Notes under the pieces: generated by a model
Database searches by the model: none
What the model was told of the DNA's origin: nothing
The model's input: the letters and a program-made list of their open reading frames with translations, nothing else
Translations under genes and position numbers: made by a program
NCBI GenBank assembly: GCA_002435835.1
Contig: DIVM01000280.1
Coordinates: 13,584-27,465, forward strand
Reading direction: 5' to 3'
Source: Firmicutes bacterium UBA6132
Lineage (GTDB): Bacteria; Bacillota_A; Clostridia; Tissierellales; Sedimentibacteraceae
DNA: 13,882 nucleotides
In this document: in pieces, positions 1 through 7,680 of the stretch
Position numbering within the stretch: position 1 is the first letter of the stretch
Layout: each line of letters opens with the position of its first letter

Positions 1-2
1 TG

Positions 3-1385
3 AAAGTTTGGCATCAAATGTATGAAGGACTTTATGGCATGGATGAGTCAAACAATGGTTATTATAAAGAACTTGCTAAAGAAGTTAGCATTAGCGAAGA
101 TAAAAAAGTATACACTATTACTCTTCAAGATGGAGTAAAGTTTCAAAATGGTGATGCTCTAAAAGCTTCAGATGTTGTATTTAGCTATAACCGTGCTATG
201 AAAAACTCAAGATTTAACTATTTAACATCAATGATAGATAAAGTTGAAGCTGTTGATGACGGCACAGTTAAAGTTTCATTAAAAACACCTTATTCACCAA
301 TTGATCATACTTTCTTTTGTATTAAGATTTTAAGCGAAAGAGAAGTTACTGAACAAGGAGATAAATTTGGTACAATCCCTCATAAAGCTGGTACAGGAGC
401 ATATTACGTAACAGAGTATAATGTTGCTACTGGCGTAAAGCTTGCTGCTTTTGAAGAGTATTGGAGAGGTGCTCCAGATATTAAAGCTATAGAATATATA
501 GTTATTTCTGATGAATCAGCAGCAGTTATTGCTTATGAAAATAATGAACTTGACTATTTAGAAGATGCTCCTTTATCTGATTGGAAATCACTTTCTGAAG
601 TTGCTGGTGAAAATAAAACTTTAATCAAAGGTAATAACATTATGTTTATGGCTATAAACTATTTATCAGCTACTAACAATAAAGTACTTGCTAATGATAA
701 AGTACGTCAAGCGATTTTCTATGCTATTAATAAAGCTGATATAAACATGGCAGTATCGGATGGATATGGTACAGAAGCAACTCAGTATATGCCTTCTGAA
801 TATGTTGCTACTTCACCTGTAGATGGTTTTAAAACTTATGATTTCAACCAAGAAACTGCTAAAAAACTTTTAGCTGAAGCTGGTTTTGCTAACGGTGTTG
901 ATGTTGGAACAATATTAACATATGGAGCAAGCACATCTAATAATGCTAAAATGGCTCAAGTATTACAAGCTAACCTTGCAGATGTAGGAATTACTGCTCA
1001 AGTTGTAGTTCAAGAAGCTGCAATAGTAACTCCAAAATTATATGCACAAGATTATGATATTTGTATATTTGCAGATTCTGGAAACTATGATTTCAACAAT
1101 ATTCGTCAACAAGTTCATAGTGAGTCAGTTGGAATGTATGTTGTTAAATATAAAGATGGTCCATTTAACTGGCAACGTCTTGAAGAACTTGTAGATCTTG
1201 CTGCTACAACAGTTGATGTAACTGAACGTCGTAATTATTATACTGAATTATGGTCAATCGTTATGGATTCAGCAACAATTTTACCAAGCTTACACAGACC
1301 TGTTGCAATTGTATGGGCAGATGACTTAGAAATTGGAACACCAGTTCCAACATACTATAAAATCCGTACATTTAGCTGGAAATAA
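3..1385 (+). CDS. ABC transporter substrate-binding protein, peptide/nickel type (SBP_bac_5), 5' partial
   Basis: This is the extracytoplasmic binding component of a peptide/opine/nickel-type importer. It captures the substrate outside the membrane and delivers it to the permeases encoded next. The reading frame is open from base 3 to the TAA at 1383-1385. The in-frame ATG at 18 is not the true start, because residues before it (KVWHQ) continue the typical family sequence leading into QMYEGLYGMD. Roughly the first 70-100 residues, including the expected lipoprotein signal, lie to the left of the window. Family hallmarks seen are the stretch YTITLQDGVKFQNGDALKASDVVFSYNRAM, where family 5 proteins have the FHDG...TAEDV-like region, the VRQAIFYAINKADI segment, and a C-terminus ending in YYKIRTFSWK. 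The gene heads an A-B-C-D-F gene order. The family transports di- and oligopeptides but also chelates, opines and nickel, so the substrate cannot be read from the sequence. Confidence 0.93.
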   Translation, partial: KVWHQMYEGLYGMDESNNGYYKELAKEVSISEDKKVYTITLQDGVKFQNGDALKASDVVFSYNRAMKNSRFNYLTSMIDKVEAVDDGTVKVSLKTPYSPIDHTFFCIKILSEREVTEQGDKFGTIPHKAGTGAYYVTEYNVATGVKLAAFEEYWRGAPDIKAIEYIVISDESAAVIAYENNELDYLEDAPLSDWKSLSEVAGENKTLIKGNNIMFMAINYLSATNNKVLANDKVRQAIFYAINKADINMAVSDGYGTEATQYMPSEYVATSPVDGFKTYDFNQETAKKLLAEAGFANGVDVGTILTYGASTSNNAKMAQVLQANLADVGITAQVVVQEAAIVTPKLYAQDYDICIFADSGNYDFNNIRQQVHSESVGMYVVKYKDGPFNWQRLEELVDLAATTVDVTERRNYYTELWSIVMDSATILPSLHRPVAIVWADDLEIGTPVPTYYKIRTFSWK

Positions 1386-1396
1386 AAATATATAAA

Positions 1397-1425
1397 TTAG
1401 AATAGAAAAATAGCTGAAATATAAT
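1397..1425 (+). promoter_or_regulatory. Possible weak internal sigma-A promoter before the permease genes
   Basis: TTAGAA at 1397-1402 and a perfect TATAAT at 1420-1425 are separated by 17 bp. The -35 box is poor and the region is very AT-rich, so a chance match is quite possible. If active, it would give the permease and ATPase genes a transcript beginning just before the hairpin at 1438-1484. Confidence 0.22.
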
Positions 1426-1437
1426 ATTCAGTAAAGC

Positions 1438-1484
1438 TTAAATTCAACCCATCCATGCTTAAAGCATGGATGGCATGAATTTAA
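1438..1484 (+). promoter_or_regulatory. Large intercistronic hairpin between binding-protein and permease genes
   Basis: An inner perfect 10-bp stem (CCATCCATGC 1449-1458 with GCATGGATGG 1464-1473, loop TTAAA) is extended by an outer 9-bp stem (TTAAATTCA 1438-1446 with TGAATTTAA 1476-1484) across a 2x2 internal loop. No T-run follows, so it is not a classic terminator. In other importer operons, hairpins at this position protect the 3' end of the binding-protein mRNA and keep that protein in excess over the permeases; that role here is inferred. It could also be a remnant of a small palindromic repeat. Confidence 0.7.
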
Positions 1485-1505
1485 AGAAAAAGTAAGGAGA
1501 TAAGT

Positions 1506-2447
1506 ATGTACAGATATATTATCAAAAGATTATTATTCCTTATACCCACTATTTTAGGAGTTGTATTCATTATATTTTTAGTTATGAATATGACGCCCGG
1601 TGATCCAGCTCGAGCATTACTTGGCGTTTCAGCTCCACAAGTTGACGTTGATGCTCTTAATCATGAATTAGGATACGATTTGCCTTTTTTTCAGAAATAT
1701 GTGAATTATATTAAAAATATGGTAGTAAACCAAGACTTCGGTATATCATATTTCACTAAGCAATCTGTATTTGATGAAATTTGGCCGCGTTATTTAGTAA
1801 CTATAAAGTTGGCATTTATGGGTGTAATTATTTCTTCTGCAATTGGGATTCCATTAGGAATTTATGCAGCTGTTAAACAATATTCCCTATGGGATACTAT
1901 TCCTTCCATATTAGCTTTCTTAATTGCTGCAGTACCTTCATTTGTTTTAGGTATGGTACTACTATTCATTTTTTCATTAAAACTTAATATGCTGCCATCC
2001 TATGGCATTGATTCCTTTAAAAATTATATAATGCCTGCACTTGCGATTTCGATTCCGCCTGCTGCAATGAACTTAAGATTTACAAAATCATCCATGTTAG
2101 AATCAATAAGACAGGATTATGTTCGTACAGCACGTGCAAAAGGAGCAGCTGAAAATATCGTAATTTGGAAACATGCATTAAAAAATGCATTATTACCTGT
2201 TATCACTAATATAGGTTTAAGTTTAGGAACTCTTATAGCAGGAGCTGTTGTTGCAGAAAAATTATTTTCTATTCCAGGAATAGGAAGTTTAATTGTTGAC
2301 CGAATAACTTATAAAGATGAGCCTGTAATAATTGCAGGTACCATATTAATAGCTATTTGTTTCACATTAGTTATGTTAATAGTTGACTTAATATATGCTT
2401 ATATTGATCCAAGAATAAGAGCTAAATATGCAAGGACAAAGGGGTGA
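1506..2447 (+). CDS. dppB: Peptide/nickel-type ABC transporter permease, DppB/OppB family
   Basis: This is the first of the two inner-membrane permease subunits that form the translocation channel. At 313 residues it has normal family length. Hydrophobic segments are visible at about residues 9-29, 99-123, 132-158, 172-190, 229-251 and 274-300, matching the six-helix DppB/OppB plan. The conserved N-terminal MTPGDPA motif (29-35) is present. The cytoplasmic EAA-type coupling loop (about 204-231) reads DYVRTARAKG followed by HALKNALLPVI. The start ATG is supported by AAGGAG at 1494-1499, 6 nt upstream. It pairs with the next gene, whose ribosome binding site overlaps this stop codon. The Dpp name reflects gene order and family, not a known substrate. 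Confidence 0.95.
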   Translation: MYRYIIKRLLFLIPTILGVVFIIFLVMNMTPGDPARALLGVSAPQVDVDALNHELGYDLPFFQKYVNYIKNMVVNQDFGISYFTKQSVFDEIWPRYLVTIKLAFMGVIISSAIGIPLGIYAAVKQYSLWDTIPSILAFLIAAVPSFVLGMVLLFIFSLKLNMLPSYGIDSFKNYIMPALAISIPPAAMNLRFTKSSMLESIRQDYVRTARAKGAAENIVIWKHALKNALLPVITNIGLSLGTLIAGAVVAEKLFSIPGIGSLIVDRITYKDEPVIIAGTILIAICFTLVMLIVDLIYAYIDPRIRAKYARTKG

Positions 2448-2451
2448 TATT

Positions 2452-3348
2452 ATGGATGGTATTAAGGCAAAAGATATAGATGCAAACAAAGAATTATTTA
2501 AAAAGCAAAGTCAAGCAAAAGAAATTTGGAGAAGATATAAAAAAAGTAAAGGTGCTATAATAGGTCTCATAATGCTTGCAATAATTGTATTTACACTTAT
2601 TTTTGCAAATGTTATTGCTCCATACGAATTAGCAATTAAGCAAAACCTTTCAATAAAACTACAACCTCCTACTGCACAACATATACTTGGAACTGACTCC
2701 TATGGACGTGATGTTTTTGCTCGTATAATATATGGAGGAAGAATTTCTTTAAGTATAGCTATATTAGCTACTATAACTTCTTGTATAGTAGGAAGTATAC
2801 TTGGTGCAATTGCAGGATATTTTGGAGGAAAAGTAGATAGTATTATTATGAGATCCTTGGATATTTTCATGTCCGTTCCAGATATTTTATTTACTATGGC
2901 AGTTGTTTTTGCACTCGGAGCAAATTTTGTTAATTTGCTTGTGGCATTGACATTAGCTTATTTTACAAATTATGTAAGGCTTGTAAGGTCCCAAGTACTA
3001 AATCTTGCAGAGCAGGATTATGTGGAAGCTGCAAAAGCAGGGGGCTCAAGCAATACTCGTATTATAATATCCCATATATTACCGAATGCTATGGGTGTAA
3101 TCATTGTAAACACGACACTTAATGTTGCAAAGATAATATTATACCAGTCAACTTTAAGCTTTTTAGGATTAGGTATGCCACCACCAGCACCAGAATGGGG
3201 CTTGATGCTTTCTGAAGCAAGAGAATTCATGCGTACTGCTCCACATTTGCTATTTTTCCCAGCATTAGCAATTGTTCTGTCAGCATGCTCCGTTAACTTA
3301 ATCGGAGATGGTTTGCGTGATGCTTTAGATCCGCATTTGAAGTCTTAA
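2452..3348 (+). CDS. dppC: Peptide/nickel-type ABC transporter permease, DppC/OppC family
   Basis: This is the second permease subunit and partner of the preceding one. I place the start at the ATG at 2452 (298 residues), because AAAGGGG at 2438-2444 lies 7 nt before it. An in-frame ATG at 2428 lies inside the previous gene and has no Shine-Dalgarno sequence. The protein has an N-terminal OppC_N-type region with a basic stretch (RRYKKSKGA) leading into the first membrane helix (about 35-55). It also has the hallmark HILGTDSYGRDVFARIIYG segment (77-95), further helices at about 98-124, 143-171, 211-230 and 264-285, and the coupling loop DYVEAAKAGG (189-198) then HILPNAM. The family signature LSFLGLGMPPPAPEWG (235-250) is also present. 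Translation is probably coupled to dppB. Confidence 0.95.
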   Translation: MDGIKAKDIDANKELFKKQSQAKEIWRRYKKSKGAIIGLIMLAIIVFTLIFANVIAPYELAIKQNLSIKLQPPTAQHILGTDSYGRDVFARIIYGGRISLSIAILATITSCIVGSILGAIAGYFGGKVDSIIMRSLDIFMSVPDILFTMAVVFALGANFVNLLVALTLAYFTNYVRLVRSQVLNLAEQDYVEAAKAGGSSNTRIIISHILPNAMGVIIVNTTLNVAKIILYQSTLSFLGLGMPPPAPEWGLMLSEAREFMRTAPHLLFFPALAIVLSACSVNLIGDGLRDALDPHLKS

Positions 3349-3377
3349 TACATAATTTGAAAGGACGTAAGAAGATT

Positions 3378-4385
3378 ATGAGTGAGATGATATTAGATAT
3401 TCAAGATTTATCAGTTATATATAAAACTGATTTAGAAACAGTTAAAGCAGTAAATGGAATTAATCTTAAAATAGGAAAAGGCAAAACATTAGGACTTGTT
3501 GGTGAAACAGGTGCTGGAAAAACAACAACAGCTTTGTCCATAATGAAACTTCTTCCAATGAACACAGGCAAAATAACAAATGGAACTATAAAATTTGATG
3601 GTCAAAATGTATTAAGTATGGATGACCATGAAATCCGTGCTATTCGAGGAAGTAAAATTGCAATGGTTTTCCAAGATCCTATGACAAGTTTGAATCCAGT
3701 TATGACAGTAGGAGATCAAATAGGAGAAGCAATAATTTTACACAATCCTAAACTTAGCAAAGAAGAAATAGAAAAAAGAGTTGAAGAAAAATTATCCATG
3801 GTAGGTATTGTACCTACCAGAAAAATAGAATATCCTCATCAATTTTCTGGTGGTATGAAGCAGCGTGTTGTAATTGCAATGGCACTTGCATGTGAACCAG
3901 AACTTTTAATAGCAGATGAGCCAACAACTGCTCTTGATGTAACAATACAAGCACAAGTTTTGATGATGATTAAAGAATTAAGGGACCGACTTGGTACATC
4001 AATGCTTATGATAACACATGATTTAGGTATTGTAGCTAAAACATGTGATGACGTTGCAGTAATGTATGCAGGCGAAATTGTTGAATCAGGTACAGTTGAA
4101 GATTTATTTTTAGGTGAAAAACATCATCCATATACAGAAGGATTGTTTGGCTCCATACCAAATATTAATTCTCGTTCAAAAAGATTAACACCAATACAAG
4201 GATTGATGCCGGACCCAACAAATTTACCTAAAGGATGTGTTTTTGCACCAAGATGTAAATATGTTATGGATATTTGTAATTCAACACATCCAAATAGCAT
4301 AGCAAAAGGAACACACTCATTAAGATGTCACTTATTTGATGAAAAAATAAATCAAGAAAAGATCGGGGTGGAAAAAAATGACTGA
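3378..4385 (+). CDS. dppD: Peptide/nickel-type ABC transporter ATPase, DppD/OppD family
   Basis: This is one of two cytoplasmic ATPases that power the importer. The start is taken at the ATG at 3378 (335 residues), with AAAGGA at 3360-3365 as its ribosome binding site. The spacing of 12 nt is long, so the ATG at 3387 is an alternative. An upstream in-frame TTG at 3357 overlaps the Shine-Dalgarno sequence and is rejected. The ATPase motifs are intact: Walker A GETGAGKTT (42-50), Q-loop FQDPMTS (98-104), signature FSGGM (156-160), Walker B LLIADEP (176-182) and switch His214. The C-terminal oligopeptide-transporter extension has four cysteines (287, 293, 300, 317). These match the cysteine pattern that binds an iron-sulfur cluster in some related DppD proteins. 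The last 8 bp overlap the next gene, so translation is probably coupled. Confidence 0.95.
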   Translation: MSEMILDIQDLSVIYKTDLETVKAVNGINLKIGKGKTLGLVGETGAGKTTTALSIMKLLPMNTGKITNGTIKFDGQNVLSMDDHEIRAIRGSKIAMVFQDPMTSLNPVMTVGDQIGEAIILHNPKLSKEEIEKRVEEKLSMVGIVPTRKIEYPHQFSGGMKQRVVIAMALACEPELLIADEPTTALDVTIQAQVLMMIKELRDRLGTSMLMITHDLGIVAKTCDDVAVMYAGEIVESGTVEDLFLGEKHHPYTEGLFGSIPNINSRSKRLTPIQGLMPDPTNLPKGCVFAPRCKYVMDICNSTHPNSIAKGTHSLRCHLFDEKINQEKIGVEKND

Positions 4386-5373
4386 TAATAAACAGACAGA
4401 TAATAGAACCCCATTGATTGAAATTAATGAATTAACAAAACTTTTCAAACTAAATGGTGGTGCAAAGCTTCATGCAGTTGACGGCGTAAATTTAAAAGTA
4501 TATAAAGGTGAAACAGTAGGTGTTGTTGGTGAATCAGGATGTGGCAAAAGCACACTTGGCAGATGCATTCTCAGACTTATTGAACCAACATCAGGTGAAA
4601 TTTTATATAATGGACAAAATATAACAAAATTAAAATCTGGAAAAATGCGAGAATTACGCAAAGATTTGCAAATAATATTTCAAGACCCTTATTCAAGTAT
4701 AGATCCTCGTAAATCAGTTATAGAAGTAATTGCAGAGTATATGTTCATACATAAAATGTATAAAAGCAGAATTGAAATATATAACCGAGCAGCAGAATTA
4801 ATGGATCTTGTAGGACTAGCAAGAAGATATGCAAACTCATATCCACATGAACTTGATGGAGGAAGACGTCAGCGTATAGGTATAGCGCGTTCTCTGTCCC
4901 TTAATCCTAAATTTATAGTATGCGATGAACCAGTATCTGCACTTGATGTATCAATTCAAGCACAAATACTTAATTTGCTAATGGACCTTGGAGAAGAATT
5001 TGGACTTACATATATGTTTGTAACGCATGATTTAAGCGTTGTAAAGCATATTTCAAACAAAATAATGGTAATGTATCTTGGCAAGTGCGTTGAAATGGCA
5101 CCATCTGATGAGTTGTTTTTTAATCCGCTTCATCCATATACAAAAGCATTGCTTGCAGCAATACCTGAACCTGATCTTGCTAAAAGACATGAGGACTTCA
5201 CTTTAATTAAAGGGGAAGTAACAAGCCCAATAAATATGAAACCAGGATGTAGATTTGCAAAACGATGTGATTTCTGCAGAGATAGCTGTAAAGGAGAAGA
5301 TCCACAGCTTATAGAAATTTTACCTGATCATTTTGTATCATGTTTTATTGTTAATGAACAATTTAATAAATAA
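4378..5373 (+). CDS. dppF: Peptide/nickel-type ABC transporter ATPase, DppF/OppF family
   Basis: This is the second ATPase subunit, expected to form a heterodimer with the preceding protein. It has 331 residues. The start at 4378 is supported by GGGGTGG at 4365-4371 and overlaps the dppD stop by 8 bp. Walker A is GESGCGKST (51-59), Walker B FIVCDEP (179-185) and the switch histidine His217. The ABC signature is LDGGRRQ (159-165) rather than LSGGQ, so the usual serine is aspartate. My recollection is that this variant recurs in some Firmicute DppF-like proteins, so it is probably a subfamily trait and not damage. The C-terminal extension has five cysteines (291, 297, 300, 304, 322). It is the last gene of the operon, with a hairpin terminator directly after it. 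Confidence 0.95.
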   Translation: MTDNKQTDNRTPLIEINELTKLFKLNGGAKLHAVDGVNLKVYKGETVGVVGESGCGKSTLGRCILRLIEPTSGEILYNGQNITKLKSGKMRELRKDLQIIFQDPYSSIDPRKSVIEVIAEYMFIHKMYKSRIEIYNRAAELMDLVGLARRYANSYPHELDGGRRQRIGIARSLSLNPKFIVCDEPVSALDVSIQAQILNLLMDLGEEFGLTYMFVTHDLSVVKHISNKIMVMYLGKCVEMAPSDELFFNPLHPYTKALLAAIPEPDLAKRHEDFTLIKGEVTSPINMKPGCRFAKRCDFCRDSCKGEDPQLIEILPDHFVSCFIVNEQFNK

Positions 5374-5391
5374 CAATAATATAATAGTAAT

Positions 5392-5434
5392 AATCAAACA
5401 AAAGATGCTCAAATTGCATCTTTTTTGTTTGATT
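5392..5434. terminator. Bidirectional intrinsic terminator between convergent genes
   Basis: AATCAAACAAAAGATGC (5392-5408) can pair with 5416-5434, which starts GCATC and ends GTTTGATT. The loop is TCAAATT and two extra T residues form a bulge. The core stem is AAAGATGC/GCATCTTT. The U-rich arm follows the stem on the plus strand, and the A-rich left arm gives a T-run on the minus strand. It sits 18 bp after the dppF stop and 14 bp from the stop of the convergent regulator gene, so it can end both transcripts. Confidence 0.88.
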
Positions 5435-5448
5435 AATTAATATTTGAA

Positions 5449-7524
5449 TTAGCCAATTAATTCGGTAATTTTATTTTTTAACTGAATTCCACTGGTGGTA
5501 ATTATACTTCCCGCTCTTCCTTTTTTTGAGCTAATAAAACCGTAATCATCCAATCTTATTAAGCATGTCCTTATTTCCTGCTCTGAATAAAATTCACCAT
5601 AGCTTTCGAATACATTCATAAGTTTTACTCTTCCCATACGCTCTTTATTATAATAAGATTTCTCAAGCTCGTTTAGAATCATTTTAAATAGTTCAATTTT
5701 ACTTCCTTCTTTTAAAATAAATTTCATAATAATATCATTGTGATATTTATTATCAGTTTTTTCTGAATCACGGCTTAAAGATTCTACTTGGGTTGAAAAT
5801 GGTAAATCTTCTTTTTTAATTATATTAATACCTAAACTTATAATATATTCTATAACATTTCTTAACTCCCTGATATTACCTTTCCAGTTGTATGTATTCA
5901 TAAGTTTTTCTGCTTCACTGCTAAAATTTATATTTTTTCCCATGGTTTGTATTAAATAATTAGCAATTATTAAAATGTCTTCTTTTCTTTCTCTTAAGCT
6001 TGGAATATTAAGCGGAAGTACATTAAGCCTATAATATAAGTCTTCTCTAAACTTTCCTTCTTCAACATATTTTTTTAAGTTTTTATTAGTTGCAGCAATA
6101 ATTCTTACATCAACAGTAATAAGTTTATTAGAACCAATTTTTACAATTTTCATTTCTTCAATAGCTCTTAATAATTTAGATTGCATAAGCAAAGGCATTT
6201 CTGCTATTTCATCAAGAAATAATGTTCCATTGTGGGCAAGTTCAAAATAACCTATTTTTCCACCTTTTTTAGCTCCTGTAAAAGCACCTTCTTCATAACC
6301 AAACATTTCGCTTTCGAGAAGATTTTCTGGTATAGCAGCACAGTTTACGGCAACAAAATTATGTTTGTTTCTTGGTGATTCATTATGGATGGATTGGGCA
6401 AAAATTTCTTTACCTGTTCCGCTTTCTCCTATTATAACTACTGATGAATTAGAATTTGCCATCATTTTTGCGTTTTTTATAACATTATTTATAACATGGC
6501 TATTTCCTTTAATGCTTTCAAATGTATATTTGGCTTTATGGTTTCCTAAACTGATTTTTGTTCTTATATCATTTTGTTTTTCTTCAATTTCTTCAAAATT
6601 ATCTAAGGTTATAACGAAACCACTTGTGATATTATCTTTTATAAAAGGATTAAAAGTAATAATAATATTTTTCCCGTATAAATTAATAATTTTTTCTGCC
6701 TTTTTATTTATTCTTGTTGATTTAATATTATCAAGTTCAGTTATTATATCTGAAATGTTAAAGCCTTCAAGATGATTTGTTTTTTCATTTAATAATTCGA
6801 GAGCTTTTGAATTGCATGACATTATACTGCCAGAGACATCAGTTATTATTATACCTTGGCTCATCATTTCTAAAAGAACATTAATTTGTATATTTAAATC
6901 ATCCTTTTCTCCAAGTAAGGTCTCTATGCTAAAATCTGCAGCTTCGATATTATGCAATAGTTTATTTATATAAGCATCATTAGTAAAATTATTTAATTTA
7001 AGAATATGTGCAATTTCTAAAATAAATGAAACATTACATACTCTTTCACCAATGTTAACTATTTTCTTAATTCCTTTTGGTATTATATCTAATTCATTTG
7101 GAGTTATGGCAATTTCAATGTCTGGGTTACATTCTTCTAAAATATCATAATAAGGAATAAATTCATAATCTTTATAACCGCATGCAAATAGTAATGATAT
7201 TACTTCCATGCACAATCTATAATTTATATTGATTACTAGAACTTTTGAATTTTTAGGTATTTGACTTATCTTGTTTACGTTTTCTTTTCTAATTGTAAGT
7301 TTGCTCAAAATTATTTCAGAGTCTTTATTTACTTTATTTCTAACTTTTTGAAATATATCAAACGTAGTGATTATAATGCATTTTTCTTCAAGTTTATCAA
7401 TTAAATCAATATCATCTACGGTATAAGAAGATATTTTCGCATAATTTTTAAAATATTTCTCTAAATCATTTTTGAGAAAATCACCATGATTTTTTTGCAC
7501 TGATACTATAGCAATATCGTTCAT
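5449..7524 (-). CDS. Sigma-54-dependent transcriptional activator with PAS sensor and winged-helix-like C-terminus
   Basis: This is an enhancer-binding protein that uses ATP to open promoters held by sigma-54 RNA polymerase. It has 691 residues. The start is supported by AGGAAGG on the minus strand (7532-7538), 7 nt upstream. Residues 1 to about 195 form an alpha/beta region, possibly a PrpR_N-like ligand sensor, but the match is weak to my eye. Residues 212 to about 310 look like a PAS domain (LLEMMSQGIIITDVSGSIM...). The AAA+ core (about 333-570) has Walker A GESGTGKE (366-373), the sigma-54 contact loop GAFTGA (413-418), Walker B GTLFLDEI (433-440), arginine-finger region REDLYYRLNVLP (493-504) and sensor II WKGNIRELRN (547-556). 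The usual Fis-type helix-turn-helix is missing. Residues about 620-691 instead resemble a winged helix (YSEQEIRTCLIRLDDYGFISSKKGRAGSIITTSG). It is transcribed away from the argH-type gene, its likely target, and it could also control the adjacent importer. Confidence 0.93.
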   Translation of the reverse strand: MNDIAIVSVQKNHGDFLKNDLEKYFKNYAKISSYTVDDIDLIDKLEEKCIIITTFDIFQKVRNKVNKDSEIILSKLTIRKENVNKISQIPKNSKVLVININYRLCMEVISLLFACGYKDYEFIPYYDILEECNPDIEIAITPNELDIIPKGIKKIVNIGERVCNVSFILEIAHILKLNNFTNDAYINKLLHNIEAADFSIETLLGEKDDLNIQINVLLEMMSQGIIITDVSGSIMSCNSKALELLNEKTNHLEGFNISDIITELDNIKSTRINKKAEKIINLYGKNIIITFNPFIKDNITSGFVITLDNFEEIEEKQNDIRTKISLGNHKAKYTFESIKGNSHVINNVIKNAKMMANSNSSVVIIGESGTGKEIFAQSIHNESPRNKHNFVAVNCAAIPENLLESEMFGYEEGAFTGAKKGGKIGYFELAHNGTLFLDEIAEMPLLMQSKLLRAIEEMKIVKIGSNKLITVDVRIIAATNKNLKKYVEEGKFREDLYYRLNVLPLNIPSLRERKEDILIIANYLIQTMGKNINFSSEAEKLMNTYNWKGNIRELRNVIEYIISLGINIIKKEDLPFSTQVESLSRDSEKTDNKYHNDIIMKFILKEGSKIELFKMILNELEKSYYNKERMGRVKLMNVFESYGEFYSEQEIRTCLIRLDDYGFISSKKGRAGSIITTSGIQLKNKITELIG

Positions 7525-7566
7525 AATTTAACCTTCCTGAATTATTTATTTAATTATTAACCTTTG

Positions 7567-7607
7567 TTTAGATACTATAAACAAAAAATTATTAAAAAGT
7601 ATCTAAA
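7567..7607. promoter_or_regulatory. Spaced 10-bp perfect inverted repeat, candidate regulator binding site
   Basis: TTTAGATACT (7567-7576) and AGTATCTAAA (7598-7607) are exact reverse complements, with starts 31 bp apart, about three helical turns. The site is 43 bp upstream of the regulator start codon and about 270-310 bp upstream of the -24/-12 promoter. It could be an autoregulatory operator or a distal activator site. The intervening 21 bp are A/T only except one C, so a transcribed hairpin is less likely. Confidence 0.45.
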
Positions 7608-7680
7608 TTTAATTTGGTTATTTAGGTTGTGTTTTAACCTGTATATCCTATTTGATTTAGCATTTTCTGTATTGATTTAT

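Noticed and set aside
2428..2451. Upstream ATG as the dppC start
   Set aside because: It is inside dppB without a ribosome binding site, while the ATG at 2452 has AAAGGGG at the right distance.
3018..3230. Minus-strand open frame antisense to dppC
   Set aside because: It is antisense to the conserved C-terminal permease region and shows no recognisable protein.
3357..3377. TTG at 3357 as the dppD start
   Set aside because: It overlaps the Shine-Dalgarno sequence that serves the ATG at 3378, and the added residues are not family-like.
4470..4661. Minus-strand open frame antisense to dppF
   Set aside because: It lies opposite the Walker A region of a clear ATPase gene, with no start signals.
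6365..6775. 136-codon plus-strand open frame inside the sigma-54 activator gene
   Set aside because: It lies fully antisense to the conserved PAS/AAA+ coding region, has no ribosome binding site, and its hydrophobic text is a by-product of the AT-rich opposite frame.
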